Below, in pieces: positions 41,477 through 48,564 of a stretch of DNA of 64,000 bases. The position numbers were made by a program, and so were the translations under genes. The stretch is from Hyphomicrobiales bacterium. Its GTDB lineage: Bacteria > Pseudomonadota > Alphaproteobacteria > Rhizobiales > Beijerinckiaceae. Location: assembly GCA_027489535.1 (NCBI GenBank), contig JAIXZO010000018.1:62001-126000 (forward strand). Reading direction: 5' to 3'. The notes below the pieces were generated by a model. The model ran no database searches, was not told the DNA's origin, and was given only the letters and a program-made list of their open reading frames with translations. Positions within the stretch are counted from its first letter, which is position 1. The number at the start of each line of letters is the position of its first letter.

Positions 41477-42289
41477 ATGTCGACGTCAGAACTTATCGCA
41501 CCGCATCTTCCCTATGTCCGTCGATTCGCGCGCGCCCTTGCTGGGAGCCAAAGCGTGGGCGACGTTTACGTTCAGGCGGCGCTCGAGGCCGTCATCGCGG
41601 AGCCGTCGCTGATCTCCGCCGCCAAAGATCCGCGCATCGCGCTTTACAGGGTGATGCTCGGCGTTTGGCGCTCCGTGACCATCAACACGATGACCGATCC
41701 CCGCAGCTCGCCGCTCGAAGCGAGTGCGCGCCGCAACCTCGAAGCCATTACGCCGCGACCCCGCATTGCGTTCCTTCTGCGGTCGCTCGAAGGCTTCAAC
41801 ATCGAACAGATCGCGCAGACGCTCGATTGCTCTGTGGCGGAGGCGCAGGGGCTCGTCGACACGGCGGGCCGCGAGATTGCGGACCAAATCCGCACCGACG
41901 TGCTGATCATCGAGGACGAGCCGTTCATCGCGCTCGATCTGCAGACGCTGGTAGAGGATCTCGGCCACCGGGTCGTGGACGTGGCACGCACTCATCGCGA
42001 GGCGGTCGCGGCCCTCGAGACGCTCAAGCCGGGGCTGATCCTCGCCGATATCCAGTTGGCGGACGGCTCGTCCGGCTTGGACGCGGTGAATGAAATCCTC
42101 GGCACGCTCGAAGTGCCGGTGGTCTTCATCACCGCCTATCCGGAGCGTTTCTTGACCGGCGATCGGCCCGAACCGGCCTTCCTGATCACGAAGCCGTTCC
42201 TGATCGAGACGGTGAAGGCCGTCATCAGTCAGGCCTTGTTCTTCGACCGTCGGTCGCATCGGCCCAAGCGGATGGAACTGCGGGCCTGA
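41477..42289 (+). CDS. phyR: Response regulator / anti-anti-sigma factor PhyR
   Basis: The 270-residue master switch of the general stress response. The N-terminal 135 residues are a sigma-like domain (LIAPHLPYVRRFARALAGS, and FLLRSLEGFNIEQIAQTLDCS matching sigma region 4) that mimics EcfG to bind NepR. The C-terminal receiver (VLIIEDEPFIALDLQTL onward) has acidic residues at its start, the phosphoacceptor Asp191 in LILADIQLADG, and the conserved T/K positions in FITAYP and LITKPF. It diverges from nepR-ecfG. No PhyK-type kinase gene is adjacent, which is less usual; two HWE-type kinases occur 8-19 kb away. Confidence 0.96.
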   Translation: MSTSELIAPHLPYVRRFARALAGSQSVGDVYVQAALEAVIAEPSLISAAKDPRIALYRVMLGVWRSVTINTMTDPRSSPLEASARRNLEAITPRPRIAFLLRSLEGFNIEQIAQTLDCSVAEAQGLVDTAGREIADQIRTDVLIIEDEPFIALDLQTLVEDLGHRVVDVARTHREAVAALETLKPGLILADIQLADGSSGLDAVNEILGTLEVPVVFITAYPERFLTGDRPEPAFLITKPFLIETVKAVISQALFFDRRSHRPKRMELRA

Positions 42290-42323
42290 CGCGAGCGCCT
42301 TCCAAGATACGCCGCCGCATCCC

Positions 42324-42360
42324 ATGAAAACGCCTCGGATCATGTCCGAGGCGTTTTCAT
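42324..42360. terminator. Bidirectional terminator between phyR and the DUF1469-like gene
   Basis: A perfect 16-bp stem (ATGAAAACGCCTCGGA and its complement) with loop TCATG. The AAAA/TTTT tracts are inside the stem ends, so it can stop transcription in both directions. It lies between convergent genes (phyR and 42390-42893). Confidence 0.8.
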
Positions 42361-42389
42361 TTGAAGATCGGCGGCATCCGGCGGAGTGG

Positions 42390-42893
42390 TCACCGGCCGA
42401 GCCGGCGATCGATGATCTTGCCGATGATGAAGCCCGACAGAAGACCGGCTCCGAGACGCTGAAGCGGCCCCAATCGACGGACCTGACGCTCGGCCATGAG
42501 TTTTCCGCGCTCGGTCAAGGGAACGGATTCGGTACGGGACGACCGCGACGATCCGCGACGCATCCCCATGACCACGCCCAAGACGGCGGGGACCGTGGGC
42601 AGAAGCGCGCGCATCTGCTCGGCCGTGGACGGCTGGTTCTTGTCCTCGGAACCGACATGCGTGGCCGCGACCGCCAGGGCGACGGCCAGCAGCAGATAGA
42701 CGAGCGCGACGATGAAAGCCGCCGCCGGCCCGTCCCAAGACCGCTTGAGCCACAAATAGCCCGCCCCGGTCAGGAATCCGACGGCGACTCCGCCGGTCAC
42801 GCCGGCGGCGATCCAGAGCACGATCCGGGAGACCGTATTCTGGACGGTCCGTCGCGCGGACCGTCCGGCCAAGGTCATCAGTTCCGAGATCAT
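42390..42893 (-). CDS. Phage-holin-fold / DUF1469 (YqjE-like) membrane protein, 167 aa
   Basis: Two close membrane helices (about residues 22-47 and 55-82, IVLWIAAGVTGGVAVGFLTGAGYLWL and FIVALVYLLLAVALAVAATHV, cited by position) and a third hydrophobic region near the end (LGAGLLSGFIIGKII) fit the YqjE/DUF1469 superfamily of small envelope proteins. In E. coli yqjD and yqjE lie together; here the DUF883 (YqjD-like) gene ends 7 bp upstream, giving the same pairing. It is the last gene of a three-gene minus-strand unit (DUF3309, DUF883, this one) with an EcfG promoter far upstream. Function is unknown; a role in envelope stress is inferred. Confidence 0.75.
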   Translation of the reverse strand: MISELMTLAGRSARRTVQNTVSRIVLWIAAGVTGGVAVGFLTGAGYLWLKRSWDGPAAAFIVALVYLLLAVALAVAATHVGSEDKNQPSTAEQMRALLPTVPAVLGVVMGMRRGSSRSSRTESVPLTERGKLMAERQVRRLGPLQRLGAGLLSGFIIGKIIDRRLGR

Positions 42894-42900
42894 GGCTGCC

Positions 42901-43260
42901 TCACCGACGGTCGTTGTTGCGTCCCATCATCCCGACGACGAGCCCGAGCGCCGCCGCAACCATGACGGCGGTGAGCGGATTGCGCTCGATGGACGCCTCG
43001 ACCTGCCCGCTCGCCTCGCGGAGCTTGTCGGTCGCCCCGTACATATAGTCCTTGCCCGTCTGCATCGCGGTGTCGGCGGTGCCCGACAGGGTCTGCCGGG
43101 TGTCCTCCATCGCGCCCATGACGCGGCCCGCAACGGAGCCGGAACGCCCGGTCAGCATGTTGGCGACCGTATCGGTCAACTTGCCCAAATCTTCCCTGAT
43201 CCGGGACAGATCCTGCGACAGTTCGGCCATTCCGGGGCCCTGATCCTCGGCCATCTTCAT
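42901..43260 (-). CDS. DUF883 family (YqjD/ElaB-like) protein, 119 aa
   Basis: A helical amphipathic protein (residues 8-85, with LSQDLSRIREDLGKLTDTVANML and TDKLREASGQVEASIERNP) ending in a hydrophobic tail anchor with a glycine zipper (AAALGLVVGMMGRNN). This is the layout of the E. coli ElaB/YqjD family, which anchor to the inner membrane by the C-terminus and bind ribosomes in stationary phase. ATG 43260 has AAGGA eight bases upstream; a second ATG lies two codons later. It sits between the DUF3309 gene (35 bp upstream) and the DUF1469-like gene. Confidence 0.8.
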   Translation of the reverse strand: MKMAEDQGPGMAELSQDLSRIREDLGKLTDTVANMLTGRSGSVAGRVMGAMEDTRQTLSGTADTAMQTGKDYMYGATDKLREASGQVEASIERNPLTAVMVAAALGLVVGMMGRNNDRR

Positions 43261-43295
43261 GGGTGTGTTCCTTTCGTTGACGGGTGAGTTCGCAG

Positions 43296-43454
43296 TCACA
43301 TCCGGCCCGTAAGGAGCAGGATGACGATGATGACGAGCACGACGCCCACGATTCCGGACGGGCCGTAGCCCCAGCTCCGGCTGTAGGGCCATGCGGGAAT
43401 CGCGCCCAAAAGGAGAAGCACCAGCAGGATCAGCAGAATTGTTCCGAGCGTCAT
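43296..43454 (-). CDS. DUF3309 family small membrane protein, 52 aa
   Basis: A very short gene that simple length cut-offs miss. The product starts MTLGTILLILLVLLLLGAIP, continues with the conserved AWPYSRSWGYGPSG turn and ends with a second hydrophobic helix GIVGVVLVIIVILLLTG. This two-helix hairpin with the central W-P-Y-S-x-S-W-G-Y-G-P motif is the DUF3309 family, common in alphaproteobacteria and often general-stress induced. It is first in the minus-strand run with DUF883 and DUF1469-like genes, about 140 bp after an exact EcfG promoter. Confidence 0.88.
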   Translation of the reverse strand: MTLGTILLILLVLLLLGAIPAWPYSRSWGYGPSGIVGVVLVIIVILLLTGRM

Positions 43455-43594
43455 GCGGCTCTCCATCGCGGACCGGCGGACCGGCGTTTCACTTCATGGC
43501 GCGTTTTTTCGAAATCTCGGCGAAGAGCCGTCCACGGGCTTCGATCCGAGATGGGCAGAACGAACGCGCGTTCGAGACGGTGTTACGCGGTTGC

Positions 43595-43619
43595 AACGTA
43601 CGGACGCTGCCTAGGTTCC
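43595..43619 (-). promoter_or_regulatory. EcfG promoter, minus strand, for the DUF3309-DUF883-DUF1469 unit
   Basis: On the minus strand GGAAC (43619-43615), a 16-nt spacer and CGTT (43598-43595). The next gene on that strand is DUF3309 with its start at 43454, so the leader would be about 130 nt. Confidence 0.8.
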
Positions 43620-43654
43620 GGCGGACCAACATGACCTCGCCGACGGCGGAGCCC

Positions 43655-43699
43655 GGAAAGCGACGGGCCCGAAAGCGAAGGACGCGAAAGCGAAGGACC
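43655..43699. repeat. Three tandem 15-bp repeats
   Basis: Three contiguous 15-bp units. The last two are CGAAAGCGAAGGACG and CGAAAGCGAAGGACC; the first (from 43655) differs at four positions. They run straight into the long hairpin that starts at 43693. The stretch lies in the gap between two divergent EcfG promoters and has no convincing gene. Confidence 0.7.
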
Positions 43700-43728
43700 C
43701 GCGGCGATGGTGATCGCTGCGGGTCCTT
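43693..43728. other. Long hairpin (16-bp stem) between divergent EcfG promoters
   Basis: AAGGACCCGC pairs with GCGGGTCCTT, one G-T pair follows, then GCGAT pairs with ATCGC around a GGTG tetraloop: 16 pairs with no bulge. There is no T-run on either side, so it does not look like an intrinsic terminator. It could be a structured RNA element, a protein site or a remnant of a repeat. The rest of the gap 43455-43906 holds the two promoters and nothing else I can assign. Confidence 0.6.
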
Positions 43729-43835
43729 GCACGGCCGGACGACTGGGAGGGGGCTCAAACATCCGAGCCATGCTTTGCGGATCGACAACGTATGTCCCGC
43801 TCCAAAGTTCCGTTGCGGGGTTCGAGGCACCGCCG

Positions 43836-43860
43836 GGAACCCGCACGGGGTCCCGACGTT
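43836..43860 (+). promoter_or_regulatory. EcfG promoter for the PRC-barrel gene
   Basis: GGAAC (43836-43840), 16-nt spacer, CGTT (43857-43860); the ATG of the PRC-barrel gene is 46 bp further on. Confidence 0.88.
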
Positions 43861-43906
43861 CAGCCCGAGGGCGGAGGAGCGCCTTCTCAAAAGGGAGCGA
43901 AAGACG

Positions 43907-44332
43907 ATGGCCACTACGATGGGAAGCGGTTTCGGAACCAGTTCGGGGATGTCGGGCTCGGAAAACGTCGAGTCACGCGAGACCGAACGACTGATCGCCA
44001 GCGACAAGGTCGAGGGGACCTCGGTCGTGCGTCCGAACGGCGACACGATCGGCGAGATCGAACGCGTAATGATCGACAAGCGGAGCGGCAAGGTCGCTTA
44101 CGCCGTCATGAGCTTCGGGGGCATCCTCGGCATCGGCGAGAGCTATTATCCGCTGCCTTGGGACATGCTGAAATACAACGAAGCGCTCGACGGCTATGAG
44201 GTCGACATCACCGAGGAGCAATTGCGGGGTGCGCCTTCCTATTCCGGCGACGACGACGAGTTCGACTGGTCCAACCGGGAATGGGGCACGCGCGTTCACG
44301 ACTACTACAATACGCGGCCTTATTGGTCCTGA
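43907..44332 (+). CDS. PRC-barrel domain protein, 141 aa
   Basis: A stress protein built around one PRC-barrel (about residues 30-110): LIASDKVEGTSVVRPNGDTIGEIERVMIDKRSGKVAYAVMSFGG and YYPLPWDMLKYNEALDGYEVDI, cited by position. PRC-barrels are small beta-barrels found in RimM and photosynthetic reaction centres; the stand-alone forms are widespread GSR-induced proteins of unclear role. ATG 43907 has AAGGGAG upstream and an exact EcfG promoter 46 bp ahead. The C-terminal 30 residues are acidic then aromatic (EWGTRVHDYYNTRPYWS). It is followed by a perfect terminator and is monocistronic. Confidence 0.9.
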   Translation: MATTMGSGFGTSSGMSGSENVESRETERLIASDKVEGTSVVRPNGDTIGEIERVMIDKRSGKVAYAVMSFGGILGIGESYYPLPWDMLKYNEALDGYEVDITEEQLRGAPSYSGDDDEFDWSNREWGTRVHDYYNTRPYWS

Positions 44333-44364
44333 GCGGGCGCGTTCTCCGCGCCCTCCACACACGG

Positions 44365-44393
44365 AAGGGGGCTCCTGCAGGAGCCCCCTTTTT
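44365..44393 (+). terminator. Intrinsic terminator of the PRC-barrel gene
   Basis: A perfect palindrome AAGGGGGCTCCTG/CAGGAGCCCCCTT followed by TTT, 32 bp after the stop codon. Confidence 0.88.
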
Positions 44394-44421
44394 CATGGCC
44401 GTCGCGGCTTCGACGGAGACA

Positions 44422-44631
44422 TCAGGACGTATGCAGGCACCGCAGCGGGCGTTCATGCGCGGGCTCCGCTCGGCAAGCCGGCGCGACGCGCGCCTCTACG
44501 GTGACGGACAAGGCGGGCCGGGGCCGCGCGGGCGGGGAAGGATCGTTTGCGGCGACGATGGCGGGCGCGACCGCGACGCCGATCGCCACGGCGAGCGAAG
44601 AACTCGCCAGAACACGCGACCATTCGATCAT
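44422..44631 (-). CDS. Small exported protein, 69 aa, EcfG-controlled
   Basis: The N-terminal 28 residues (WSRVLASSSLAVAIGVAVAP, then AIVAAND) form a signal peptide or a single membrane helix. The rest is proline/arginine-rich with two cysteines. No family is recognised and on coding evidence alone it would be doubtful. Two things support it: GGGAG eight bases ahead of the ATG, and an exact EcfG promoter on the same strand whose -10 ends 31 bp before the start. Confidence 0.62.
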   Translation of the reverse strand: MIEWSRVLASSSLAVAIGVAVAPAIVAANDPSPPARPRPALSVTVEARVAPACRAEPAHERPLRCLHTS

Positions 44632-44661
44632 GTCGTTTTCTCCCGTTTTTATGTGGAGTGA

Positions 44662-44686
44662 AACGTGCCCCGCCGCGAGGGGTTCC
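44662..44686 (-). promoter_or_regulatory. EcfG promoter for the 69-aa exported protein
   Basis: On the minus strand GGAAC (44686-44682), 16-nt spacer, CGTT (44665-44662). Confidence 0.85.
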
Positions 44687-44910
44687 GAATTCGACGAATT
44701 CGACCTGATTTCGACGTTCGTTCATCATGGATCGTTCATCGCCCAAGCGGTCTTGGACGTTCGCGTGCGGCGCAAGACCGCTCGATCCGACCATTCCGTC
44801 TACGCTGCCGCGGACGGGAATTCTCCGGTCCTCCGGCTTTGATCCGGGCCCTCCGAGACGAAGGGGGAATGTCGGTTCGACAAGGCACTTCCGGGTTTTT
44901 GCAAGGCGAG

Positions 44911-44935
44911 GGAACCCGCGCGGATGTTCCGCGTT
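44911..44935 (+). promoter_or_regulatory. EcfG promoter for a candidate sRNA and the AI-2E family gene
   Basis: GGAAC (44911-44915), 16-nt spacer, CGTT (44932-44935). An intrinsic terminator lies 60 bp on and the next gene starts at 45052, so the promoter may serve a short RNA, the gene by read-through, or both. Confidence 0.85.
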
Positions 44936-44941
44936 TCGGAT

Positions 44942-45029
44942 CTGCACACGTCCTCAGGCTGGAACTTGATGGGGGCGCCGAAAACGCCCTCGGCGGGCCA
45001 TGGGTCTTCAGCCCGTGGCCCCTTTTTTT
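44942..45029 (+). ncRNA. Candidate EcfG-dependent small RNA, about 87 nt
   Basis: Counting about 7 nt from the EcfG -10 gives a start near 44942. The transcript would contain one weaker hairpin (CGCCGA with TCGGCG, around 44976-44994) and end in a textbook terminator: GGGCCATGGG (44995-45004) pairing over 10 positions with CCCGTGGCCC (45012-45021), then TTTTTTT. The region has no good gene. This is the layout of a stress-induced sRNA; GsrN of Caulobacter, which is EcfG-dependent, is a functional precedent, but I claim no sequence homology. The alternative is a 5' leader with an attenuator for the AI-2E family gene. The rest of the gap 44632-45051 holds only the two promoters. Confidence 0.55.
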
Positions 45030-45051
45030 GCTCCGATCGCGGCGGTATCGC

Positions 45052-46143
45052 ATGGACGACGTCAAGTCTTCGGCCGCACCCACCGTTGCGTCCGCCCCGC
45101 CCGTCGCGTCCGGCCCGCTGCGGGCGACGTTCATCCGCTACGCGCCGCTCGGACTGCTGATCTTGGCGACCGGGGTCGTGCTGGTCGTGGCAAAGGGGCT
45201 GATCGTGCCGGTGACGGCAGCCTTGGTGCTCGGCAGCATGTTGGGGCCTATCGTCGACCGGGCCGACGAGGCGGGCGTGCCGCCGGTGCTGACCACCACC
45301 GCGCTGATGCTGGGTGCGATCACGCTGCTCTATTTCGTCATCCTGCTGCTGACCGGGCCGATCACGGAGTGGATCGGCCGCGCGGCTGAAGTCGGCCCTC
45401 TCCTGCGCGAAAGGCTGCGCTTCGTCGAGCGGCCCCTCGCGGCGATGCATGAATTGCAGAATTCTCTGGGAGCGCTGAGCCCGGCCGAGGGCGGCATCAC
45501 CGTCGGCGTACGCCAGAGCCCCCTTCCGCTGATCGTCGGCGTGCTGACGCCGGCGCTGACGGAGCTGCTGATCTTTTTCGGCACGCTGTTCTTCTTTCTC
45601 GCCGACCGCCGCATGTTGAAGCGTCGCGTGGTGTCGACCTTGGAGGAACGCGAGTCCCGGCTGCGCGCGCTGCACGTCTTCACGGACGTGGAGAAGGCGC
45701 TGCGTGGCTATATGAGCATCGTGACCCTGATCAACGCCGGGCTCGGCCTGGCGACGGCGGCGGTGATGTGGATGTTGGGGGTGCCGAACCCGTTTTTATG
45801 GGGCGGCATGGCCTTCGTGCTGAACTTCATCCCCTATCTCGGCGCGTTGATCACCGCGTCGATCCTCCTGATCGTGGGGCTCTTCACGTTCCAGACGCTG
45901 GGGCAGTCGCTGCTGCCGCCGGGGTTGTTCATCCTGCTGGGCACCATCGAGGGGCATTTCCTGACGCCCGGCATCATCAGCCGGCATCTGACCCTGCGGC
46001 CGTTCTTCGTCTTCATCGCGCTGGCGTTCTGGACGTGGCTCTGGGGGCCGGTCGGGGCGTTCTTGGCGGTGCCGCTGCTGATCGTGGGCATCGTGCTTCG
46101 TCAATATTCGACCGAGAAGGACGAGCGACCGAACTTGCCGTGA
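45052..46143 (+). CDS. AI-2E family transporter (YhhQ/PerM-type permease), 363 aa
   Basis: A polytopic inner membrane protein with about eight helices and the layout of the AI-2E/PerM family: two N-terminal helix pairs, an amphipathic central stretch (about 105-165), FFGTLFFFLADRR, and the conserved late signature WGGMAFVLNFIPYLGALI and PPGLFILLGTIEGHFLTPGI, ending GPVGAFLAVPLLIVG. Members export autoinducer-2 or other small solutes or exchange sodium for protons; the substrate here is unknown. The ATG at 45052 follows a candidate sRNA/terminator driven by an EcfG promoter, so expression may require read-through. Confidence 0.88.
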   Translation: MDDVKSSAAPTVASAPPVASGPLRATFIRYAPLGLLILATGVVLVVAKGLIVPVTAALVLGSMLGPIVDRADEAGVPPVLTTTALMLGAITLLYFVILLLTGPITEWIGRAAEVGPLLRERLRFVERPLAAMHELQNSLGALSPAEGGITVGVRQSPLPLIVGVLTPALTELLIFFGTLFFFLADRRMLKRRVVSTLEERESRLRALHVFTDVEKALRGYMSIVTLINAGLGLATAAVMWMLGVPNPFLWGGMAFVLNFIPYLGALITASILLIVGLFTFQTLGQSLLPPGLFILLGTIEGHFLTPGIISRHLTLRPFFVFIALAFWTWLWGPVGAFLAVPLLIVGIVLRQYSTEKDERPNLP

Positions 46144-46237
46144 AATATGCCGGTCATGAACCATGACCGCGGCCGCGCGTTGCCGGCCGGGGCGGTTGCG
46201 CCTAGAAGTCGAAACCGTCGATTTATCGGTTTTCAAA

Positions 46238-47986
46238 ATGTCATTGCCGCCTGCGCCACCGGCGCCCTCGCCCTATGTCCCTCTCGTCGTCCTCGCCGTC
46301 GTCACGGCCGTCGCCGCGACCGCGCTGCTGATGTCGTCGCGGTTCATGGACGGCTATTTTCTCGACAATGACGACCTGCTGCGGATGAAGCAGGTGCGCG
46401 ACCTGATCGGCGGCAAGCCGTGGTTCGATCTGCATGAGCCGCGCATCGATCCGCCGTACGGCATGGACGGACACTGGTCCCGGCTCGTCGACGGCGGCAT
46501 CGCGCTGCTCGTGCTGATGTTCCTGCCGTTCACCGACATGGCGGCGGCCGAAAGGCTGGGGCAGATCGTGTGGCCGCTGCTGTGGATCGCCCCGACGGTC
46601 CTCGCGATCGGCGCGGCGGCACGCCGCTTGGCGGGGCCGCTCGGCGGCGGATTGGCGGCGCTGCATGCGGCCTTGAGCTTCATTCCGGGATTTACGCAAT
46701 TCAGGCCCGGGCGCATCGACCACCACAATCTGCAGAATTTCTTCGCGCTCCTGATGTTCGCGACGGCGCTCGGGCTCGACGGCTCGCGCGCGTCGGGCCG
46801 GAGAATGGGGCTCGCCGTCGTGCTGCTCTTCGCGGTGGGGCTGGAGAGCGCGCCCTTCGCCGTGCTCGGGCTCGGCTTCGCGGCGTATCGCTTCGTGCGC
46901 GGGGGAGCGGCGGACGAGTTCAGGGGGCTGTGCGAGACGATCCTGATCGCGCTGCCCGCGGTGTTCCTCGTCCAGACGCCGCCGCATCTGTGGCTGCGGG
47001 CCTATTGCGACGCGCTCGGCTTCAACATGGTCGCGGGACTCGCCGGCGCTTCCGCGCTCGGCCTTGCGGCGCTTGCGGGCGGGGCGGGATCGTCCGCCGG
47101 GCGGCGCTACGCCGTGGCTTGCGGCATGGCGGCCGTCGCGACGGCGCTGCTGTTCGGGATGGAGCCGCGATGCCTTGCGGGGCCGTTCGGGGCGGAAAAT
47201 CAGGATATTTATCCGCTCTGGCTGTCCCGCAACACGGAAGTGCAGCGGGTGGAATTCTCGCTGCGCGGGGACGAGTTCTTCCTGCTCACCATCGCGCCGG
47301 TGGTCGTCGGCCTGTCGTTTCTGGCGTTCATGGCGCGGGCGCGGGAGATGCGCGAGCGCGTCGCCGTCTCGACGGCGTTCCTCCTCGTCGCCGCCGCGAT
47401 GGCGCTGGGGATGACGCGCAACCTGCCCTACGCCGCCCTGTTCGGCTCGACGATCGCAGGAGCGGGCATCGCGGCGCTCGTACCCGCGTTGCGGGGAGCG
47501 GGACAAGCGAGGGCGTCGATTCTCGCGTGCCTTTTCATCGTCACGATCCCCCTGGCAAGTTCGTTCATCATCGAAAACGTCGCCGCGGGCGCCGGCGCCG
47601 AACAGGCCGAAACCGCGGCCGACAAGGGCGCGCCCGCGACGGCGTGCGACCGGCCCGAAGCCTTCGCCGAATTGGCGGCGCTGCCCCCCGGACGGGTTCT
47701 CGCCTCGCTCACGACCGGCACGCCGATCCTGGCGCTGACGCCGCACGCGGTGTTCGCGGCGCCCTATCACCGCAGTTCGAACGCGATCGTCGAGAACATC
47801 AGGCTGATGGATGCGTCAGATGCGGAGGTGCGGGCCTTCGCGGCATCGCGGGACGTGACCTACGTCGCTGCATGCCGGGGACACGGCTTCCGGCTGGAGC
47901 GCCGCTTGGTGGACGGGCCCCTGCCCGATTGGCTGATCGAGGTGCCGACGACGGGGCCTTTGGCGATCTGGCGCGTCAGGCTCTGA
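46238..47986 (+). CDS. GT-C-like integral membrane protein, 582 aa
   Basis: About eleven membrane helices over the first 400 residues and a C-terminal periplasmic-type domain. After the first helix comes a loop with an acidic pair (FLDNDDLLRMKQVRDL, about residues 43-58) and the PPYGMDGHWSRLVDG segment, the pattern of GT-C-fold glycosyltransferases (STT3/PMT/ArnT-like), in which an acidic loop after helix 1 is catalytic. A histidine pair in RIDHHNLQN resembles the EL2-proximal residues. A lipid-linked sugar transferase is therefore likely, but the acceptor is unknown. The start is set at ATG 46238 because the upstream 25 codons look non-coding. It converges with the MarR gene. Confidence 0.78.
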   Translation: MSLPPAPPAPSPYVPLVVLAVVTAVAATALLMSSRFMDGYFLDNDDLLRMKQVRDLIGGKPWFDLHEPRIDPPYGMDGHWSRLVDGGIALLVLMFLPFTDMAAAERLGQIVWPLLWIAPTVLAIGAAARRLAGPLGGGLAALHAALSFIPGFTQFRPGRIDHHNLQNFFALLMFATALGLDGSRASGRRMGLAVVLLFAVGLESAPFAVLGLGFAAYRFVRGGAADEFRGLCETILIALPAVFLVQTPPHLWLRAYCDALGFNMVAGLAGASALGLAALAGGAGSSAGRRYAVACGMAAVATALLFGMEPRCLAGPFGAENQDIYPLWLSRNTEVQRVEFSLRGDEFFLLTIAPVVVGLSFLAFMARAREMRERVAVSTAFLLVAAAMALGMTRNLPYAALFGSTIAGAGIAALVPALRGAGQARASILACLFIVTIPLASSFIIENVAAGAGAEQAETAADKGAPATACDRPEAFAELAALPPGRVLASLTTGTPILALTPHAVFAAPYHRSSNAIVENIRLMDASDAEVRAFAASRDVTYVAACRGHGFRLERRLVDGPLPDWLIEVPTTGPLAIWRVRL

Positions 47987-47994
47987 GCGGACGG

Positions 47995-48492
47995 TCAGTC
48001 GTCGAGGGGCGGCAGGGCGCGGACGCGGTCGCGCCATTGCACGAGCGTCGCGTCGAGTTCGCCCACCGTGCCTTCGGGGAGATCGCCCAAGGTGGCGGCG
48101 ACGAGTTCGCGTTGCAGGCGAAAGCCGGTTTCCACCACCTCGCGACCCTTTTCCGTGAGGAACAGGGCGTAGGAGCGCCGGTCGTCGGGAAGCGCGCGCC
48201 GCTCGACGAGATCGGCCGCGGCGAGGCGGTCGACGAGGCCGGACACGTTGCCCTTTGTGACGTAGAGCCGCTCGGCGACGTCCTGCTGGCTCAGACCTTC
48301 GCGCTCCCAGACGACGGAAAGAAGATCGAATTGCGGGATCGACAGGCCGACGGCGCGCAGTTCGCGAGCGGCGCGCGTCGTGATCCGCCGATGGAGCCGC
48401 AGGAAGCGGAACCAGGTGCGCATCGCGGCTTCGAGGCGCGGATCCGCAACGACGGGCGCGGCGGCGGGTCTTTCGGCCTTCATCGTCGTCAT
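47995..48492 (-). CDS. MarR family transcriptional regulator, 165 aa
   Basis: A winged helix-turn-helix dimer of family length. Residues 45-110 hold the DNA-binding unit: LSIPQFDLLSVVWEREGLSQQDVAERLYVTKGNVSGLVDRL (recognition helix at VTKGNVSGLVDRL) and the wing LPDDRRSYALFLTEKG with the conserved D-R-R. Flanking helices form the dimer interface. It lies 72 bp downstream of the metallo-hydrolase gene on the same strand, so it may be co-transcribed and may regulate that gene. The ligand is unknown. Confidence 0.9.
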   Translation of the reverse strand: MTTMKAERPAAAPVVADPRLEAAMRTWFRFLRLHRRITTRAARELRAVGLSIPQFDLLSVVWEREGLSQQDVAERLYVTKGNVSGLVDRLAAADLVERRALPDDRRSYALFLTEKGREVVETGFRLQRELVAATLGDLPEGTVGELDATLVQWRDRVRALPPLDD

Positions 48493-48564
48493 CTCGAACG
48501 CGGGTGAACTCGAAGCGGGACCCTGCCGGCCGATCGCCCCCGCGGCAAGTGCGGGCGGCAGGGG

